Shown piece by piece: positions 24,155-32,635 of a DNA stretch of 50,215 nucleotides. The notes beneath the pieces were generated by a model. The model saw nothing but the letters and a program-made list of their open reading frames with translations. It made no database searches and had not been told where the DNA came from. The DNA is from Actinokineospora terrae (lineage in GTDB: Bacteria > Actinomycetota > Actinomycetes > Mycobacteriales > Pseudonocardiaceae). Every line of letters begins with the position of its first letter. The first letter of the stretch is position 1. Location: contig NZ_FOGI01000023.1 in NCBI RefSeq assembly GCF_900111175.1, positions 1 to 50,215 of the forward strand. The letters are read 5' to 3'. The translations under genes were made by a program, and so were the position numbers.

Positions 24155-24520
24155 TCAGTCCCGTTCGGTGAGGTGCGCGGCCGCGGGGTGCGGGGAGCGC
24201 AGGTGGGAGAGGCGGGCGGTGGCGATCCGGCCGCGGTTCTCCAGTTCGCGGTAGGAGATCCAGCCGCGGGCGTAGGCGCGGTAGGCCTGGGCGAGGGTGA
24301 TCAGCTCGGCGAGGTGGTCGGCCGAGCGGCGGCGGGCCTCGTCGGGGAGGCGGGTCACGCACGCCAGCTGGCTGTCCACCGCCTGCTCGAGAGCGCGGGC
24401 GGAGGCCAGGGCGCGTCGCCGGTACCGGAACATGAGCACCTCGCGTGGGGCCGACACGGACAGTGACCAGGTGCGGTATCCGTGCACTTCATCCGGCCCG
24501 CTGACCCTGTCGTCGTTCAC
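24155..24520 (-). CDS. small conserved-looking hypothetical protein
   Basis: 121 aa from GTG at 24520; a TTG at 24529 would add three residues. No family is recognised. A short N-terminal part (HGYRTWSLSV, FRYRRRALAS) precedes a mostly helical region rich in Ala, Arg and Leu (ALEQAVDSQLACVTRLPDEA, DHLAELITLAQAYRAYARGW) and a His/Pro-rich tail. Codon third positions are strongly G/C as in real genes here, which supports coding. No SD is visible, so translation may be leaderless. It is followed by the gene-free G-rich tract and lies 52 bp downstream of the APH-like kinase gene on the same strand. Confidence 0.55.
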   Translation of the reverse strand: MNDDRVSGPDEVHGYRTWSLSVSAPREVLMFRYRRRALASARALEQAVDSQLACVTRLPDEARRRSADHLAELITLAQAYRAYARGWISYRELENRGRIATARLSHLRSPHPAAAHLTERD

Positions 24521-24572
24521 AATGCGCAATGCGTTACCCGCCGGGATACCGCCATCCGGTCGTAAGGGCCGC

Positions 24573-25466
24573 TCAGCGGTAACGCGCCCACCGCGCCGAT
24601 CTGTCGCCCGTGCGGAAGTCGCGCAGGCGTCTCAGCAGCTCAGGACGCACCTCCGGACTGCTGTTCATGATCGGCAAAACGCTGGTGATGAGCTTGAGCT
24701 CGCGTACTTCGCGAAGTACCGAAAATCCACTCCACAGAGTGACATCGAAGCCGTACCCCTCGGCCAGTTCCCGGTACCTGGCCGCGGGCTCCCCGAACCG
24801 GCTGACCCCCACCGCCAGCGGCGTCAGGTCCCACTCGGGCGGCCCGAGGCAGCTGGAGTCGAAATCGCACAGGACCGGACCGGCCGGGGTGGGGATGAGG
24901 TTGCCGAGGTGGGCGTCGCCGTGCACCGGGCCCCTGGGCAGCGGGAAGCTCAGCGCCCGCAGCCGGTCGTCGGCCTCGTCGACCCTGGCCCGCAGGAACA
25001 CCAGGTCGCCGTCGTCGAGGCCCTCCGCCTCGCCCAACCGCCTGCGCACGTCGTCGAGCGGGTCCCACTCCGGCAGGTCCGGCAGTTCCGGCAGCGCGTG
25101 CACGACCCGCAGCAGCCGCGCGAGGTCGGTGGCCCGGGGTCGGACGTCGTGCTCGGGCACGGCGTCCCACACGGTCGCGGCGTAGTCGCCGACGCACACC
25201 GGCTGCTCGATCCCCGGGGTCAACCGGACCGCGGGGACGTCGTTCTCGGCGAACCACTCGGCGATCCGGACCACCTTGTGCACCCGGTGCCGCAGCGCCA
25301 CGGAGCCGACGATGCGGACCACCACCGGCGCGTCGGCCAGCCAGTACACCGCGTTGTTGGTGAAGCGCAGCAGCCGCGCGCCCGTCGGGTCGACCCCGAT
25401 CCGCGAGCACACGGCTGCCAGCGCGGCGGCCAGGTTCTCCCTGGTGAACAACCCATCGGTGGCCAT
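24573..25466 (-). CDS. aminoglycoside-phosphotransferase-fold kinase
   Basis: 297-aa APH/choline-kinase-like protein. The catalytic loop HGDAHLGNLIPTP supplies the Asp and Asn, and the metal-binding segment is LCDFDSSCLGPPEWDLTPLA. The N-lobe Lys/Glu pair is less clear (VVVRIVGS), so substrate and activity are uncertain. Such proteins phosphorylate small molecules or act as maturation factors; resistance cannot be inferred. It starts at ATG 25466, 37 bp after the XRE/TPR regulator gene on the same strand, suggesting co-transcription with that regulator. Confidence 0.87.
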   Translation of the reverse strand: MATDGLFTRENLAAALAAVCSRIGVDPTGARLLRFTNNAVYWLADAPVVVRIVGSVALRHRVHKVVRIAEWFAENDVPAVRLTPGIEQPVCVGDYAATVWDAVPEHDVRPRATDLARLLRVVHALPELPDLPEWDPLDDVRRRLGEAEGLDDGDLVFLRARVDEADDRLRALSFPLPRGPVHGDAHLGNLIPTPAGPVLCDFDSSCLGPPEWDLTPLAVGVSRFGEPAARYRELAEGYGFDVTLWSGFSVLREVRELKLITSVLPIMNSSPEVRPELLRRLRDFRTGDRSARWARYR

Positions 25467-25503
25467 CGGTCCCCACTGCCCTGATGACCTGCCTGCACGC
25501 CGG

Positions 25504-26874
25504 TCAGGCCACGCTGAGGTTGATTATCTGCTCGGCCAGGTCACGCGCGTCGGCGTTGTTGCGCCGCTTGCTCGCCTCGTTGAGCAGCGGCTTGAGCCGG
25601 TCCTTCACCCTGGTCGACTTCAGCGACTCGGCGAGGTCCACCGCGGCGCGACCGACCTTGGCGCCGTGGTCGATGTCGCCCTCGAGCATGTGGTTGGTGG
25701 CCAGCGCGCTGAGGTTGAACGCCCTGCTGCGGGCATAGTCGTCGCCGTAGGAGTCGATCGCCTTGGTCAGCGCCGGGATGGCGAACTTGGTGTGCGTCGG
25801 GTCGGTGGTCTGCGCCAGCACCGTGTGCACCGTGCCGATCATGGCGTAGACGTCGGTCTCGTTGAAGAAGCGGACCCAGTCCTCGGCCTTGCCGTGGTCG
25901 GCGCGGGCGAACTCGTCGCGGGTCCTGCCGATCAGCTTCATGGTCTGGTCCTTGTGCCCCATCAGCGCGTACGCCCACGCCTGGTTCGCGCAGATCACCG
26001 CCACCGCGAGCTCCGAACCCGACTCCTGCGCGGCGATCTGGCCGAGCTGGAACATCTTCAGCGCGTCGTCCGGGGACTCCTTGTGCAGGTACACCCGGCC
26101 CATCCGGTACAGGATGTTGGCCACCAGCGGCTCGCTCTTGCCCGCTTTCGCGAGTTCGAGCGCCTTGCCGAAGTGGTTGCGGGCCGAGTCGGTCAGGCCG
26201 ATGTCGAACGACGTCCAGCCTGCCAGGTTGTGCAGGTCGGCCAGTGCGACGTGCAGGCGTTGTTTGACGTGCTCCGGGCCGGAGGCACCGAGCATCTGCT
26301 GACCCCAGGACAACTGCGCGACCACGGCGTCGCGGCAGAAGCCGCCGCCGTACTGGTAGTCCAGCGACCGCAGCGCTCTGGTCGCCGCCTCCACCTGGCG
26401 CACGTCGGTCATGCCGATCCGACCGGGCGCTGGGGTCTGGACGGGGTTGGCGACCCACGACCCGGAGTTGTTGCCCAGCACGTTCGCGCCCACCGTGACG
26501 GCGGCCGCGTGTGCCAGGAACTCCCGACGCTTCACCTCTTCGCTCTCCTCAGGCTGCGCGGCCTCACGTGTCACCGCCACCCGGACCGCGGTGACCTCGT
26601 CGTAGGCGAGGCCCATGTATCCCCTAGGGACACCCAGTCCGTCGGCGATCCTGGCGAGCACGTCGTAGGCCATCACCTGACGACCCTTGAGGATCTCCGA
26701 CACCTCGGACTGCGACTGGCCGGTCATCGCCGCGATCTGGCGCTGCGACACACCAGTGCGGCGGAGCAACCGGTAGACGGAACTGACCTCCCGCGCGGCG
26801 AGCGCGGCCCGCATCTCGGGCTCCTCCCAGGTGTCGGAAGAAATGGGAGAACCCGATGATCCGATGGAGTTCAT
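25504..26874 (-). CDS. XRE-family regulator with TPR-like C-terminal domain
   Basis: 456-aa protein. The N-terminal helix-turn-helix is VSQRQIAAMTGQSQSEVSEI at about residues 42-61, followed by LKGRQVMAYDVLARIADGLG. After a linker (residues 95-150) the remaining 300 residues are helical repeats of TPR type, such as ARNHFGKALELAKAGKSEPLV and LVANILYRMGRVYLHKESPD taken separately. This architecture, common in actinomycetes (NsdA-like and peptide-responsive regulators), usually links a small signal to DNA binding. The ATG at 26874 has GAGAGGGG 4 nt away. It is divergent from a two-gene plus-strand unit and upstream of the kinase gene. Confidence 0.9.
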   Translation of the reverse strand: MNSIGSSGSPISSDTWEEPEMRAALAAREVSSVYRLLRRTGVSQRQIAAMTGQSQSEVSEILKGRQVMAYDVLARIADGLGVPRGYMGLAYDEVTAVRVAVTREAAQPEESEEVKRREFLAHAAAVTVGANVLGNNSGSWVANPVQTPAPGRIGMTDVRQVEAATRALRSLDYQYGGGFCRDAVVAQLSWGQQMLGASGPEHVKQRLHVALADLHNLAGWTSFDIGLTDSARNHFGKALELAKAGKSEPLVANILYRMGRVYLHKESPDDALKMFQLGQIAAQESGSELAVAVICANQAWAYALMGHKDQTMKLIGRTRDEFARADHGKAEDWVRFFNETDVYAMIGTVHTVLAQTTDPTHTKFAIPALTKAIDSYGDDYARSRAFNLSALATNHMLEGDIDHGAKVGRAAVDLAESLKSTRVKDRLKPLLNEASKRRNNADARDLAEQIINLSVA

Positions 26875-27091
26875 TCCGCCCCTCTCAGGCTCCGCCGGGC
26901 GTCAACCGCAGAGTAAGCGCACTTCACAGGCGGCGAGAAGGGCCGTTCGCCGAACCTGATCGGCCCGACCGAACTCTCCCGACCGCTCACCGTGAAACGA
27001 GCACCGATCGGCGCTGTGACGCTCCAAACCCGTTCCGCACGCATCAATGTAGTTCGTTGTAAGCGTACGAGCACGGAGGGAAACCGGGAAC

Positions 27092-27403
27092 GTGGAACTG
27101 CTCAGGTCGGCTCCGAGCCCGCTGGTGGCACCGCAGCCGAGGCGGGCGGAACACCACCTCGACGGTCCCCCCGACGGGCGCCGGGACTTCCGCGGCGACC
27201 TGCACGGCTTCGTCGGTGAGCGCAGGGTGTGGCGGATCGCGTGCGGTGACGTGATCAACCGCGACCGGTGCCTGACCGTGCTGGTGGAGAAGAACAAGGT
27301 GGTCCTGGTCGGGCCACCCGGTGAGACGGCGGTGCTCTCCAGTGGCCAACTCGGCCAACTGCGCGACGCCCTCCGCGAAGCCGCCGAGCAGGCGGAAAGG
27401 TAA
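27092..27403 (+). CDS. small conserved hypothetical protein
   Basis: 103 aa from a GTG start with GGAGGG 12 nt upstream. No known domain. The N-terminal 30 residues are Pro/Arg-rich. The core reads as beta strands (RVWRIACGDVINRD, CLTVLVEKNKVVLVGPPGE), ending in a helix (GQLGQLRDALREAAEQAER). It lies divergent from the XRE/TPR regulator gene and 13 bp ahead of the 27417-27767 gene, so a link to the regulator is possible. Position and codon usage support it as real. Confidence 0.72.
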   Translation: MELLRSAPSPLVAPQPRRAEHHLDGPPDGRRDFRGDLHGFVGERRVWRIACGDVINRDRCLTVLVEKNKVVLVGPPGETAVLSSGQLGQLRDALREAAEQAER

Positions 27404-27416
27404 CGGTGACGTTGAG

Positions 27417-27767
27417 GTGGACGAGATACTCGGCCAGGTCCTGCGCAGCGCCGTCTGGGAGCGGCTGGACATGCTCACCGAACTGGCGAAGCGGGCCGAC
27501 GCCCCGTCGCTGCTGTCCGTCGCCCGCTCCGAGCTGCCGCGGCTGACCGAGGGCTGGCGGTCGATGCTGACCGCGCACGAGCCGGACGCCAAGGGCAACT
27601 GCCCCACCTGTTCGAGCCGGTGGCGCCAGCAGAAGGCGCCCTGCTCGGTGTGGCGCGCCGCCTACGAACACCTCGTCGCCGGGGGTCTGGCACCCCAGCA
27701 CACCACGCGCCGCAAGGCAGAGGGCGGCACGCGCAAGTCGCGCCGCCTCACCGCGAGCGCGCGCTAG
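27417..27767 (+). CDS. small hypothetical protein with Cys-rich motif
   Basis: 116 aa from GTG at 27417. No family recognised. The N-terminal half is helical (VDEILGQVLRSAVWERLDML, TELAKRADAPSLLSVARSEL), then NCPTCSSRWRQQKAPCSVW carries CxxC plus a further Cys that could bind zinc or be redox-active. The C-terminus is strongly basic (TTRRKAEGGTRKSRRL), compatible with nucleic-acid contact. It follows the 103-aa gene after 13 bp and is ended by a hairpin at 27774. Confidence 0.72.
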   Translation: MDEILGQVLRSAVWERLDMLTELAKRADAPSLLSVARSELPRLTEGWRSMLTAHEPDAKGNCPTCSSRWRQQKAPCSVWRAAYEHLVAGGLAPQHTTRRKAEGGTRKSRRLTASAR

Positions 27768-27773
27768 GCAGGC

Positions 27774-27817
27774 GGTCTGGGTTCCGCCGTTCCCCCGGAC
27801 GCCGCGGAGCCCAGACC
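27774..27817 (+). terminator. hairpin after the 27092-27767 pair
   Basis: GGTCTGGG pairs with CCCAGACC, with an inner TCCGC/GCGGA extension, 6 bp after the stop codon. No T-run follows. Confidence 0.6.
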
Positions 27818-27853
27818 GTCGATCCACCGGGTGGTCCGACCACCCCACGCACT

Positions 27854-27908
27854 CCGCGGACCGGTGCTGATGTGCTTTCCTGCGTCCCCGACCGGCACCG
27901 GTCCGCGG
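27854..27908. repeat. 14-bp perfect inverted repeat upstream of TetR gene
   Basis: CCGCGGACCGGTGC (27854-27867) and its exact complement (27895-27908) flank a 27-nt spacer. It sits 130 bp before the TetR start. It could be a second terminator, a protein-binding site or a leader structure. Confidence 0.6.
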
Positions 27909-28036
27909 CTCCACTCGGATATTACCCGTCGGTAGTGCCGAAACTCGCTCTCAGAAGTGGCCCCGAGGCCATTTCGCGCGTCTCCCTCAGTCGTTGGACG
28001 GGCAAGATGAACGTCTGCGATCCAGGAGGAGACGCT

Positions 28037-28678
28037 GTGGCAAGCCCTACCCCACTCCGCCGCCAGCCCGTGCAGCAGCGCAGTGCCAAGCGGGTGCAAC
28101 GGATGCTGGAGGCCTGTGCGGAGCTGGTCGACGAACTCGGCTACGACGGGGTGACCACCACGCTGATCGCCGAACGCGCGGGTGTGGCGGTCGGGTCGCT
28201 CTACCAGTTCTTCCCGGACAAGCGGGCGGTCGTGCAGGCGCTGACCCAGCGCAACCTGGACCACTTCATGACCGAGATCGGCCGCAGGCTCGACGAGGCG
28301 CACCTCGAGCACTGGTGGGACGGCGCCGACCTGATCTTCGACAGCTACGTGCGGATGTACCGCGAGGTGCCGGGGTTCAGCCGGATCCGCTTCGGTGACG
28401 TGGTCGACCTGCGGCTGATCGACGGCGAGCGGGACAACAACACGGTGATCGCGGAGAACCTGGCCTCCTTCCTGGCCGACCGGTTCGCCATCCCGTTCGA
28501 GGACATCCGGCTGCCGGTCGCGGTGGCCAACGAGATCGCCGACGGGATCCTGAACCTGGCGTTCCGGCGCAAGCTGTTCCCCGAGGCGGCGGTGATCGCC
28601 GAGGCGAAGATGGTGGTGCGCAGCTACCTCTCGGGTCAGATCAAGGCGGCCGGGCAGGACGGTCAGCCGAAGCTGTGA
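28037..28678 (+). CDS. TetR-family transcriptional regulator
   Basis: 213-aa one-component repressor-type protein. The HTH is typical: LVDELGYDGVTTTLIAERAG followed by VAVGSLYQFFPDKRAVVQAL at about residues 32-72. The remaining helical part binds an unknown ligand. The GTG at 28037 has AGGAGGA 6-7 nt upstream, an excellent SD, and an upstream frame extension was discarded. Its 3' end overlaps the convergent PLP-enzyme gene by 16 bp. The divergent promoter between that enzyme and the lactone oxidase contains a short palindrome that it might bind. Confidence 0.93.
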   Translation: MASPTPLRRQPVQQRSAKRVQRMLEACAELVDELGYDGVTTTLIAERAGVAVGSLYQFFPDKRAVVQALTQRNLDHFMTEIGRRLDEAHLEHWWDGADLIFDSYVRMYREVPGFSRIRFGDVVDLRLIDGERDNNTVIAENLASFLADRFAIPFEDIRLPVAVANEIADGILNLAFRRKLFPEAAVIAEAKMVVRSYLSGQIKAAGQDGQPKL

Positions 28679-29895
28679 CCCTCGCCGCGGTAGGTGGGGA
28701 GCGTCCGGACCACGCGCTCCCCGTCGACGAGGTGGTACTCGGCGAACCGTTCGGCGAGTTCACCCGCCTTGGCGTGGCGGAACCAGACCCGATCCCCTAT
28801 GCGCAGCCGGTCGGCCCCGGCGCCGGAGACCGGGGTCTGCACCTCCCCGGCCCCCTCCATCGTCAACAGGCGTAGTCCTTCCGGCAGGTGCGGCACCGGG
28901 AGCCGGTCCCGGTTGGCCGGGCCGGAGGCCAGGTAGCCGCCGCCGAGCAGGGTCGCGATACCGGGAGCGGGGCGGCGCACGACCGGGACCGCGAACAGCA
29001 CCGCGGGACTCGGGGTGAACCGGCTGTAGTGGTCGAACAGGCCGGGACCGATCAACCCGGACCCGGCGGCGATCTCCGTGACCGACGCGTCCTGCCGGGT
29101 GAGCTCGATGCTCCCCGTGCCGCCGCCGTTGACGAACTCCAACTGCCGCACCGCGTTCACCGCGGCGACGGCCGCCGCCCGCCGGGTGGTCAACTCCCGC
29201 GCGGACCCCCGCTGCACCCAGCGCAACACCCTGCCGAGCAGCGGCTTGCCCGAGGGCGCGTCACCCATCCCGGCGATCTGGCCCTCGTAGCCCATGAGCC
29301 CGACCAGCCGGAACCCCGGCCGCGCCTCGATCGCCGCGGCCAGGTCGGCGGCCTGCTGGGGGGTGAACACCGGCGAGCGGCGGGCACCGATGTGGACCTT
29401 GTCACTGCCGCGGACCGGTCGCCACGACACGTCGAGTTCCAGGCACAGCCGGATCTCCGGGTGGTCGGCGCCGAGCGCGGCGTCGATGAGGTCGAGGTGC
29501 TCGACCGAGTCGACGGTCAGCGAGACCAGGCGGCGGGCGGAGTCGTCGGCGGCGAGCGCGCGCAGCGCCGAGTGGTCCGCGGTCGGGTAGGCGACCAGGA
29601 TGTCGGTGTCCGCGAGGTCGGTGCCCGCCCACACCCGGGTCAGCCACAGCGCCTCCGGCAGCGCGTAGCTCATCACCCCGGCGAACCCGGGGCGGTGCAG
29701 GACCCGTTCCAGCAGCGCGCGGCAGCGCACCGACTTGCTGGCCACTCTGATCGGGCGACCACCCGCGCGGCGGACCAGGTCGGCGGCGTTGGCGTCGAAC
29801 GCGGCCAGGTCGACCACCGCGAGCGGGAGGTCGAGGTGCTCGGTGGCGGAGTCGAGTGAGTCGCGGGAGAGGCGCACCGGACAACCGTACGGCAT
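28663..29895 (-). CDS. alanine racemase-like PLP enzyme (amino acid deaminase/aldolase type)
   Basis: 410-aa fold-type III PLP enzyme related to D-threonine aldolase and D-serine dehydratase. The PLP lysine is Lys54 in IRVASKSVRCR. Further family segments are GVMSYALPEA, RLCLELDVSWRP, VHIGARRSPV, LVGLMGYEGQIAGMGD, FVNGGGTGS and the C-terminal barrel with IGDRVWFRHAKAGELAERF. The family usually splits or deaminates beta-hydroxy D-amino acids. The chosen ATG 29895 has no SD; ATG 29919 would add eight residues. It is divergent from the sugar-lactone oxidase gene, suggesting shared control, and convergent with the TetR gene. Confidence 0.87.
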   Translation of the reverse strand: MPYGCPVRLSRDSLDSATEHLDLPLAVVDLAAFDANAADLVRRAGGRPIRVASKSVRCRALLERVLHRPGFAGVMSYALPEALWLTRVWAGTDLADTDILVAYPTADHSALRALAADDSARRLVSLTVDSVEHLDLIDAALGADHPEIRLCLELDVSWRPVRGSDKVHIGARRSPVFTPQQAADLAAAIEARPGFRLVGLMGYEGQIAGMGDAPSGKPLLGRVLRWVQRGSARELTTRRAAAVAAVNAVRQLEFVNGGGTGSIELTRQDASVTEIAAGSGLIGPGLFDHYSRFTPSPAVLFAVPVVRRPAPGIATLLGGGYLASGPANRDRLPVPHLPEGLRLLTMEGAGEVQTPVSGAGADRLRIGDRVWFRHAKAGELAERFAEYHLVDGERVVRTLPTYRGEGHSFG

Positions 29896-29911
29896 CCGGT
29901 CTTGAAATGTG

Positions 29912-29925
29912 AAGTGCATTCACTT
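29912..29925. promoter_or_regulatory. short palindrome in divergent promoter
   Basis: AAGTG-CATT-CACTT forms 5-bp arms with a 4-nt spacer between the PLP-enzyme and oxidase genes. It overlaps the alternative ATG at 29919, so it could be an operator only if the start at 29895 is right. Confidence 0.35.
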
Positions 29926-29948
29926 AGCGTGCGGCACTGGGAGGTGCG

Positions 29949-31265
29949 ATGGCACAGGACACCCCGCTGGCCTGGCGAAACTGGGCGGGCACGGAGACGG
30001 CGACGGCGGTGGAGCTGCACTCCCCCGCCGACGTGACCGCGATCAGCGCGGCGATCACCTCGGCGGCCGACCGCGGCCTGACCGTGCGGGCGCGGGGCAG
30101 CGGCCACTCGTTCACCCCGGCGGCCGCCGCGCACGGCGCCGCGCTGGACCTCTCGACCTGGACCGGGGTCGTCTCCGCCGACGGTGCCGACGTGACCGTC
30201 CGGTCGGGCACGACGCTCGCCGAGCTGAACACCGAACTCGACCGGCGCGGCCGGGCCATGGCCAACCTCGGCGACATCGACGCGCAGACCGTCTCGGGCG
30301 CGATCTCCACCGGCACGCACGGCACCGGCGCCCGGCTCGGCGGGATCGCGACCCAGGTCAGCGCCCTGGAACTGGTGCTGGCGAACGGGTCGGTGGTCCG
30401 CTGCTCGGCGACCGAGCGGCCGGACCTGTTCGCCGCGGCCAGGATCAGCCTCGGCGCACTCGGTGTGATCAGCACGGTCACGCTGCGCACCGAACCGGCG
30501 TTCGTGCTGGCCGCCGCCGAGCAGCCGGAGCCGCTGGAGCAGGTGCTGGAGCAGCTGGACCAGAACTGCGCGGACAACGACCACTTCGAGTTCTACTGGT
30601 TCCCGTACGGGCGGAAAGCACTCACCAAGCGCAACAACCGCCTACCGGCCGGCGCTCTTCCCCGACCGCTCGGCCCGGTGCGCCAGTTCTTCGAGTACGA
30701 AGTGCTGGAGAACGGTGCCTTCGGCGCTTTGTGCAAGATCGGCCGGTTCGTACCACAATTGGTTAGACCACTGAGCAAGCTCTCGGCGTCAGTGCTATCT
30801 CCGCGCTCTTACAGCGATGTGTCGCACAAGGTTTTCGTGACGAGCAGACGAGTCCGGTTCGTCGAATCGGAGTACGCGATCCCCCGCGAGGCACTTGCGG
30901 AGGTGCTCGCCGAACTCCGCGCCCGCGTCCCCCAACTCGCCGACCCGATCATGTTCCCGGTCGAGGTCCGCGTCGCCGCCCGCGACGACATCTGGCTCTC
31001 CACCGCCCACGACCGCGACTCGGCGTACATCGCCATCCACCAGTACCGGGGCATGCCGTACCGCGACTACTTCGCCCTCTTCGAGTCCATCGCCGCCTCC
31101 GTCGGCGGGCGGCCGCACTGGGGCAAGATGCACACCCTCGACGCCGAGAAGCTCCGCGCCCTATACCCGAGGTTCGACGACTTCGCCCGCATCCGCTCCG
31201 AAGTGGACCCGGACGGGATCTTCCGAAACCCTTACACCGACAAGGTTCTGGGCCCGATCACCTGA
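29949..31265 (+). CDS. FAD-dependent sugar-1,4-lactone oxidase/dehydrogenase
   Basis: 438-aa flavoprotein of the aldonolactone oxidase family (vanillyl-alcohol-oxidase fold). The N-terminal FAD domain shows VRARGSGHSFTPAAA and SGAISTGTHGTGARLGG with NLGDIDAQT. The C-terminal ALO domain ends HWGKMHTL and FDDFARIRSEVDPDGIFRNP, family hallmarks. Likely substrates are L-gulono- or D-arabinono-1,4-lactone, but alditol oxidases look similar. GGGAGG precedes the ATG by 4-5 nt. Cytoplasmic. It is divergent from the PLP enzyme and overlaps the convergent NAD(P)-binding protein by 8 bp. Confidence 0.93.
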   Translation: MAQDTPLAWRNWAGTETATAVELHSPADVTAISAAITSAADRGLTVRARGSGHSFTPAAAAHGAALDLSTWTGVVSADGADVTVRSGTTLAELNTELDRRGRAMANLGDIDAQTVSGAISTGTHGTGARLGGIATQVSALELVLANGSVVRCSATERPDLFAAARISLGALGVISTVTLRTEPAFVLAAAEQPEPLEQVLEQLDQNCADNDHFEFYWFPYGRKALTKRNNRLPAGALPRPLGPVRQFFEYEVLENGAFGALCKIGRFVPQLVRPLSKLSASVLSPRSYSDVSHKVFVTSRRVRFVESEYAIPREALAEVLAELRARVPQLADPIMFPVEVRVAARDDIWLSTAHDRDSAYIAIHQYRGMPYRDYFALFESIAASVGGRPHWGKMHTLDAEKLRALYPRFDDFARIRSEVDPDGIFRNPYTDKVLGPIT

Positions 31266-31905
31266 CGGCGGCCGCGACGGACTCGACGACAGGGACGTCA
31301 CCGCCGACGAGTTCCAGGGTCAACCCCGCGGTGCGCGGCTCGTCCAACACCGCCACCAGCACGGCGGCGACATCCGCGCGGCTCACCACACCCGGTGCGA
31401 CTGAGGCGCCGAGCGACACGCGGCCGGTGGGCGCGTCGTCGCTGAGCCTGCCCGGTCGGACGATCGTCCAGTCGAGATCGCGGGCCCGCAGGTCCCGCTC
31501 GGCGGCGTCCTTCGCGGCCAGGTAGGCGGAGAACACCTCGTCGGCCGAGCCGCGGTCCAGGCCCATGGCGCTGATCTGCACGTATCGCCGCACTTGTGCG
31601 ATCTGCGCGGCCTCCGCCGTCAGCGCGGCGGCACCGCGGTCGACGCTGTCCTTGCGCGGGATCCCACTGCCGGGACCGGCGCCCGCGGCGAACACCACCG
31701 CGTCCGCACCGGCGAGCACGGCCGCCACCTGTTCCGCCGTCGCGGTTTCCAGGTCGAGCACGACACCGTCGCCACCGCGGGCGCGGATGTCGTCGACGTG
31801 GTCGGGGTTGCGCACGACCCCGATGACCGTGTCGCCGCGATCGGCGGCGAGCCCGGTCAGCACCAACGCGATCTTGCCGTGTCCGCCCGCGATCACCAGC
31901 CGCAT
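31258..31905 (-). CDS. NAD(P)-binding atypical SDR protein
   Basis: 215-aa Rossmann-fold protein starting MRLVIAGGHGKIALVLTGLA; the GGHGKIA loop matches the GGxGxxG cofactor site of NAD(P)H-binding atypical SDRs (YwnB/NmrA-like). Other segments are VVFAAGAGPGSG, RRYVQISAMGLDRG, and WTIVRPGRLSDDAPTG. The C-terminus lacks a classical YxxxK at the usual spacing, so it may be a redox sensor or an epimerase-like enzyme. It is downstream on the minus strand of the 31925-32551 gene with a 19-bp gap, possibly one operon. Confidence 0.9.
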   Translation of the reverse strand: MRLVIAGGHGKIALVLTGLAADRGDTVIGVVRNPDHVDDIRARGGDGVVLDLETATAEQVAAVLAGADAVVFAAGAGPGSGIPRKDSVDRGAAALTAEAAQIAQVRRYVQISAMGLDRGSADEVFSAYLAAKDAAERDLRARDLDWTIVRPGRLSDDAPTGRVSLGASVAPGVVSRADVAAVLVAVLDEPRTAGLTLELVGGDVPVVESVAAAVR

Positions 31906-31924
31906 GCGACCGACCCTATAGCGA

Positions 31925-32551
31925 TCAGCTGGTGGCCGCCGCGCCGTCGAGGATCTGGTCGTAGGCGAGTTCGCTGACCCAGCGGTAGAGGGCGTCGACC
32001 TCGGGGTACGCGCGGTCCTGGCGGCCGGGGAGGTCGAGCTCGACCTTGGCGTCCGGCTCGGCGCTGACGATCGCGACGCCGTAGGCGCGGGAGCGGGGCA
32101 GGCAGTTGGCGAGGTAGTCGTGGGTGAGTACGGCGGAGGTGGGCAGGACCATCGCGGTGTCGCCGTAGCGCAGGAAGGGGACCGCGTTCGCCAGGCCGGT
32201 GCGCCAGTGGCGGGCCACCGCGATGGCGCCGACGATGCGCACGGCGGGCTCGGGGACCCGGCCGTTGAGCTCGGGCCACGCCCAAGTGGACACGCTCGCG
32301 CGGTCGGTCACCGGCTCCTGCCCCAGGCAGATCCGCTCGGCGTGCACATCGGCCTTGAGGTCGACGACCAGGCACACGCGGCGGCCGTGCAGCGTCATCT
32401 CCGGCAGCACCGTCCCGTCCCAGCCGAGCGCCGCGGCGGCGGCGACGGCGAGCTCGTGCACCCCGGCGGGCAGCTCCACCGGCGGCGTCAGCTGCGCGGG
32501 CAGTGCCTTCAGGCTCTCGGTTACCGCAGTGCGCCCAGGAATGCCGGTCAC
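31925..32551 (-). CDS. conserved hypothetical protein
   Basis: 208 aa from GTG at 32551, with GGAAG close upstream. An in-frame TTG at 32626 would give 233 aa but lies inside a palindrome. No domain recognised. The protein is soluble, alpha/beta in character, with LPAGVHELAVAAAAALGWDG, HGRRVCLVVDLKADVHAERI, RASVSTWAWPELNGRV and LTHDYLANCLPRSRAYGVAI, and an acidic C-terminus. It seems a single-copy gene upstream of the NAD(P)-binding protein. A well-formed palindrome lies 66 bp upstream and may be its operator. Confidence 0.72.
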   Translation of the reverse strand: MTGIPGRTAVTESLKALPAQLTPPVELPAGVHELAVAAAAALGWDGTVLPEMTLHGRRVCLVVDLKADVHAERICLGQEPVTDRASVSTWAWPELNGRVPEPAVRIVGAIAVARHWRTGLANAVPFLRYGDTAMVLPTSAVLTHDYLANCLPRSRAYGVAIVSAEPDAKVELDLPGRQDRAYPEVDALYRWVSELAYDQILDGAAATS

Positions 32552-32616
32552 GAACTTCCGCCCTTCGCTGCCACCCCGCCGCCTGCCCGCTACCGGGCTG
32601 ACGAGGTGTTCGAATC

Positions 32617-32635
32617 GGTACTTCAATTGAGTACC
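32617..32635. promoter_or_regulatory. GGTACT...GTACC palindrome
   Basis: GGTAC and GTACC flank a central TCAATTGA palindrome, with one extra T breaking perfect symmetry. It resembles operators of HxlR/MarR-type regulators, although no such intact gene lies nearby. It is upstream of the minus-strand 31925-32551 gene in an otherwise very GC-rich context. Confidence 0.5.

Noticed and set aside
24573..25466. APH-fold protein as an antibiotic-resistance enzyme
   Set aside because: Only generic kinase motifs are visible and the context is a regulator operon; resistance cannot be supported.
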